64,000 nt of DNA from Acidobacteriota bacterium. Its GTDB lineage: Bacteria; Acidobacteriota; Terriglobia; UBA7540. The translations under genes and the position numbers were made by a program. Location: assembly GCA_004298155.1 (NCBI GenBank), contig SCRD01000018.1:124001-188000 (forward strand), in the 5' to 3' direction. Every line of letters starts with the position of its first letter. The stretch's first letter is position 1. The notes beneath the pieces are model-generated. The model ran no database searches. It was not told the DNA's origin and saw only the letters and a list, made by a program, of their open reading frames with translations. Shown piece by piece: positions 61,795 through 64,000 of the stretch.

Positions 61795-61936
61795 TTACGT
61801 CTTTAGGTAGTACAGGGGCATTCCTATAGCATTACTGCTGCTTGTGGTGGGGCCAACCTGGTTTTATTCTCCGGCCAAACCTTGCGTCACTCTTTGGGTC
61901 CTTCATCAAATGTTCAAATATTGGGAGGTGTTTTAC

Positions 61937-64000
61937 ATGCGATATAGGGCTGTATCTCGACTTGCTCTATGGCTCATCGCAGTCGCCGTTGTCGGATTCT
62001 GTTCAGCTCAACGTTTGAATGGGCAGATTCTCTATGGTTCCGTTGCCGGAACAGTTTCCGACCAGACAGGAGCAGTAGTGCCTGGGGCGGCTATCACGAT
62101 TGTCAACAACGACACAGGCTTTACTCGAAATACCACTTCGGCGTCGGCCGGTGATTACCGCCTCACCGATCTTCCCGGGGGAACCTACACGCTGACAGTG
62201 ACGGCACAAGGTTTCAAGCCGGTCAAACAGACAGGCATTAGCGTTGCCGCCGGCTCAGTAAACCAACAGAATGTGCAATTGAGCGTGGGAGCTGTGACGC
62301 AGGAGGTAACCGTTTCCGGCGCTGCTGCTACGCTGCAAACTCAGCAGGCAAACGTTCACACGACCATTTCGAATTACGCCGTGCAGAACTTGCCGCTGAA
62401 CATCTACCACAATTTCCAAAGCGTTGAACTGCTCGCTCCCGGTGTTGTATCTCTTTCATCCATTTCGGGCAGCTACCCCAACTCTTTGGCTGATACGCCG
62501 GACCGCTCATTTGCCATCAACTCGAACGGCCTGCCGCAGCACATCAACACTTCTCGTGTGGATGGCGCCACAAATGTGTTCTTGTGGCTGCCTGACCATA
62601 TGGTGATCATCCCTCCTGCAGCTACGGTCCAGGAAGTGAACGTCCAGACCTCCAATTACAACGTCCAAAAAGGGCTGACGATGGGGGCTGCAACCGATGT
62701 GATCACCAAAGGCGGAACAAACCAGTTCCATGGCCAGCTCTACGGATTTCACACCGATGCGGCACTTGGTGCCCAGAATGCTCTAGTCCATACTTCTAAT
62801 GGCAAGAAGCCGAAGAACATTCAGAACAACGACGGCGTGGCTGTCGGCGGACCCATCGTCAAGAACAAGTTGTTTTTCTTCGGCAACTGGGATGGATACT
62901 ACCAGCGCAATGAGGCTGCCGACCAGTTCCTGATTCCGCCCACAGATATGCGGAACGGAGACTTCTCGCAGTACCTCGGGGCGCCTCTCTATTCGGATGC
63001 TGCCCATACCAATCCGATCAACGTCTGCACCACCAGCGGTGGCACCACTCAATTGCGAGGGGGCATGATTTTTGATCCCACCACCGGCGATCCAAATACC
63101 GGTGCGAATCGCTGCGTCTTCACCGGGAATATTATTCCGACCAGCCGTATCTATCAGGGTGCCAGCAGCTTCTGGCAACTGATGGCGCCTTACACTCCGA
63201 ACTATACGCTGGGCCAGGCGTTTAGTGAAACTACTGCAGTCAACGACCTCCGCCTGCGCAATTCGGCCTGGAACCGGAACATCTATACCGGCAAGGTTGA
63301 CTACAATATCAGCGACCGCCAGACCGTGTGGGGCAAATACACTCTCCAGAAAGCCCTCCTGAATGACGGGGTTGATTACGGAATCGCGGGACGGGGCAAC
63401 GGCACTGGAATCAGCGACGACACTGCCCAGACCGTGACCATCGGGCACACGTGGACGGCAAAATCCAACCTTGTACTGACCGGACATATTGGCTTCACCC
63501 GCATGGGCGAAAAGAATTCGACGGCCGACTTCGGAAAGAACTACGGGCAGGACGTTCTCGGCCTTGCCAACAGCAACACTCCGACCAACGATCAACGGTA
63601 TAGCGGTATGCCCGGGATTGCCATAAGTGACTTCACCACTCTCGGGAATAATTCATCCTGGCAGCCGGTGCAGCGCAACGACTGGCAATTGACGCTGGAT
63701 GAAAATGGCACATGGATCAAGGGCAAGCACTCGATTGTGTTTGGCTTTGATGCGTCGCACAATCACATGAACCATTGGCAGCCGGAAATCGTCTGCTGCC
63801 CGCGTGGATATGTCATCACCTCGGATTACAATACGTTCCTGAATCTGACACCCGGAAATGCGGCGACCGTCTACGATGCTACCGGGAAGTCCAGCACCTT
63901 TAACCCTGCCATCTGGAACGGAGCGGCAGCGTTCGACCTTGGGCTGGCAAGTGAGGTTGAAAACGGCCAGCAGTTTATTAAGGCCACCAACAAGGATTGG
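61937..64000 (+). CDS. Oar-like TonB-dependent transporter with carboxypeptidase-regulatory domain (partial)
   Basis: The frame is open from ATG 61937 to the window edge (688 residues and continuing), with GGGAGG nine bases before the start. A signal peptide (LALWLIAVAVVGFCSA) is followed by a carboxypeptidase-regulatory-like domain (GTVSDQTGAVVPGAAITIVNNDTGFTRNTTS...GDYRLTDLPGGTYTLTV), then a plug-like domain and beta-barrel strands (NDGVAVGGPIVKNKLFFFGNWDGYYQRN). This is the Oar-type architecture greatly expanded in Acidobacteriota. Substrate unknown, but perhaps a sugar, as it follows the sugar cluster. Confidence 0.88.
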   Translation, partial: MRYRAVSRLALWLIAVAVVGFCSAQRLNGQILYGSVAGTVSDQTGAVVPGAAITIVNNDTGFTRNTTSASAGDYRLTDLPGGTYTLTVTAQGFKPVKQTGISVAAGSVNQQNVQLSVGAVTQEVTVSGAAATLQTQQANVHTTISNYAVQNLPLNIYHNFQSVELLAPGVVSLSSISGSYPNSLADTPDRSFAINSNGLPQHINTSRVDGATNVFLWLPDHMVIIPPAATVQEVNVQTSNYNVQKGLTMGAATDVITKGGTNQFHGQLYGFHTDAALGAQNALVHTSNGKKPKNIQNNDGVAVGGPIVKNKLFFFGNWDGYYQRNEAADQFLIPPTDMRNGDFSQYLGAPLYSDAAHTNPINVCTTSGGTTQLRGGMIFDPTTGDPNTGANRCVFTGNIIPTSRIYQGASSFWQLMAPYTPNYTLGQAFSETTAVNDLRLRNSAWNRNIYTGKVDYNISDRQTVWGKYTLQKALLNDGVDYGIAGRGNGTGISDDTAQTVTIGHTWTAKSNLVLTGHIGFTRMGEKNSTADFGKNYGQDVLGLANSNTPTNDQRYSGMPGIAISDFTTLGNNSSWQPVQRNDWQLTLDENGTWIKGKHSIVFGFDASHNHMNHWQPEIVCCPRGYVITSDYNTFLNLTPGNAATVYDATGKSSTFNPAIWNGAAAFDLGLASEVENGQQFIKATNKDW

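Overview
The window is a stretch of bacterial chromosome interrupted by a roughly 52 kb block of integrated mobile DNA. The host is most likely an Acidobacteriota. The flanks carry a family 3 glycoside hydrolase, a DegT-type aminotransferase, a cluster of Tat-exported sugar enzymes (DUF1080, two xylose-isomerase-like TIM barrels, a Gfo/Idh/MocA oxidoreductase) and an Oar-like TonB-dependent transporter with an N-terminal carboxypeptidase-regulatory domain. That combination is typical of the phylum. The assignment is inference, because no rRNA or other marker is present.

Layout. 1-4.2 kb is host sugar metabolism. 4.21-4.29 kb is a tRNA-Gly(CCC) gene. Its 3' part (54 bp) is repeated at 52.16-52.21 kb and again (47 bp) at 56.08-56.12 kb. 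Each element end also carries a pair of TGTACTCC-type sites 11 bp apart, at matching distances from the repeats. Two related tyrosine-integrase elements therefore sit in tandem: element A (4.24-52.21 kb, intact integrase) and element B (52.16-56.12 kb, integrase fragment only). Host sequence resumes at 56.1 kb.

Element A. The left arm on the minus strand holds the integrase, an excisionase-like HTH protein, several unrecognised genes, a replication-relaxation-like protein and two DNA-pumping ATPases with membrane and zinc-ribbon partners. This looks like a mobilisation or DNA-transfer module, but I see no classical relaxase. Next come a VapBC-like pair, a SWIM-finger protein, two Cas4/RecB-like nucleases and an XRE/ImmA regulator pair. 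The pair adjoins an operon for bacterial ubiquitin-like conjugation: a 44-residue peptide, a Cys-containing E2-like/SEC-C protein, a ubiquitin-like protein, a second E2-like protein, a JAB-E1 fusion and DUF6527. After it lie a very large S-layer-like protein whose closest style is Patescibacteria/CPR, preceded by a structured leader, and a large serine recombinase. A replication module follows (Toprim-CHC2 primase, helicase-like ATPase, HTH regulator, two RuvC-like nucleases, DUF932, ParB), interrupted by a Ser/Thr kinase-TPR plus gamma-glutamylcyclotransferase-like pair. The right arm is a tight operon of SNF2 helicase, small ORF, Rad50-like ATPase, type III Mod and Res.

Element B is degenerate. 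It carries the 3' part of an rhs gene whose variable tip looks like an L,D-transpeptidase toxin, a following gene for an exported protein (likely immunity), a displaced Rhs/SIR2-like fragment and a small HTH-like gene.

How they may work together (inference): element A couples integration and DNA transfer to at least two defence-type islands. Its replication and regulatory genes seem to share a perfect inverted-repeat operator found at 31.2 and 37.4 kb. The XRE/ImmA pair has its own operator, repeated in front of the ubiquitin-like operon.
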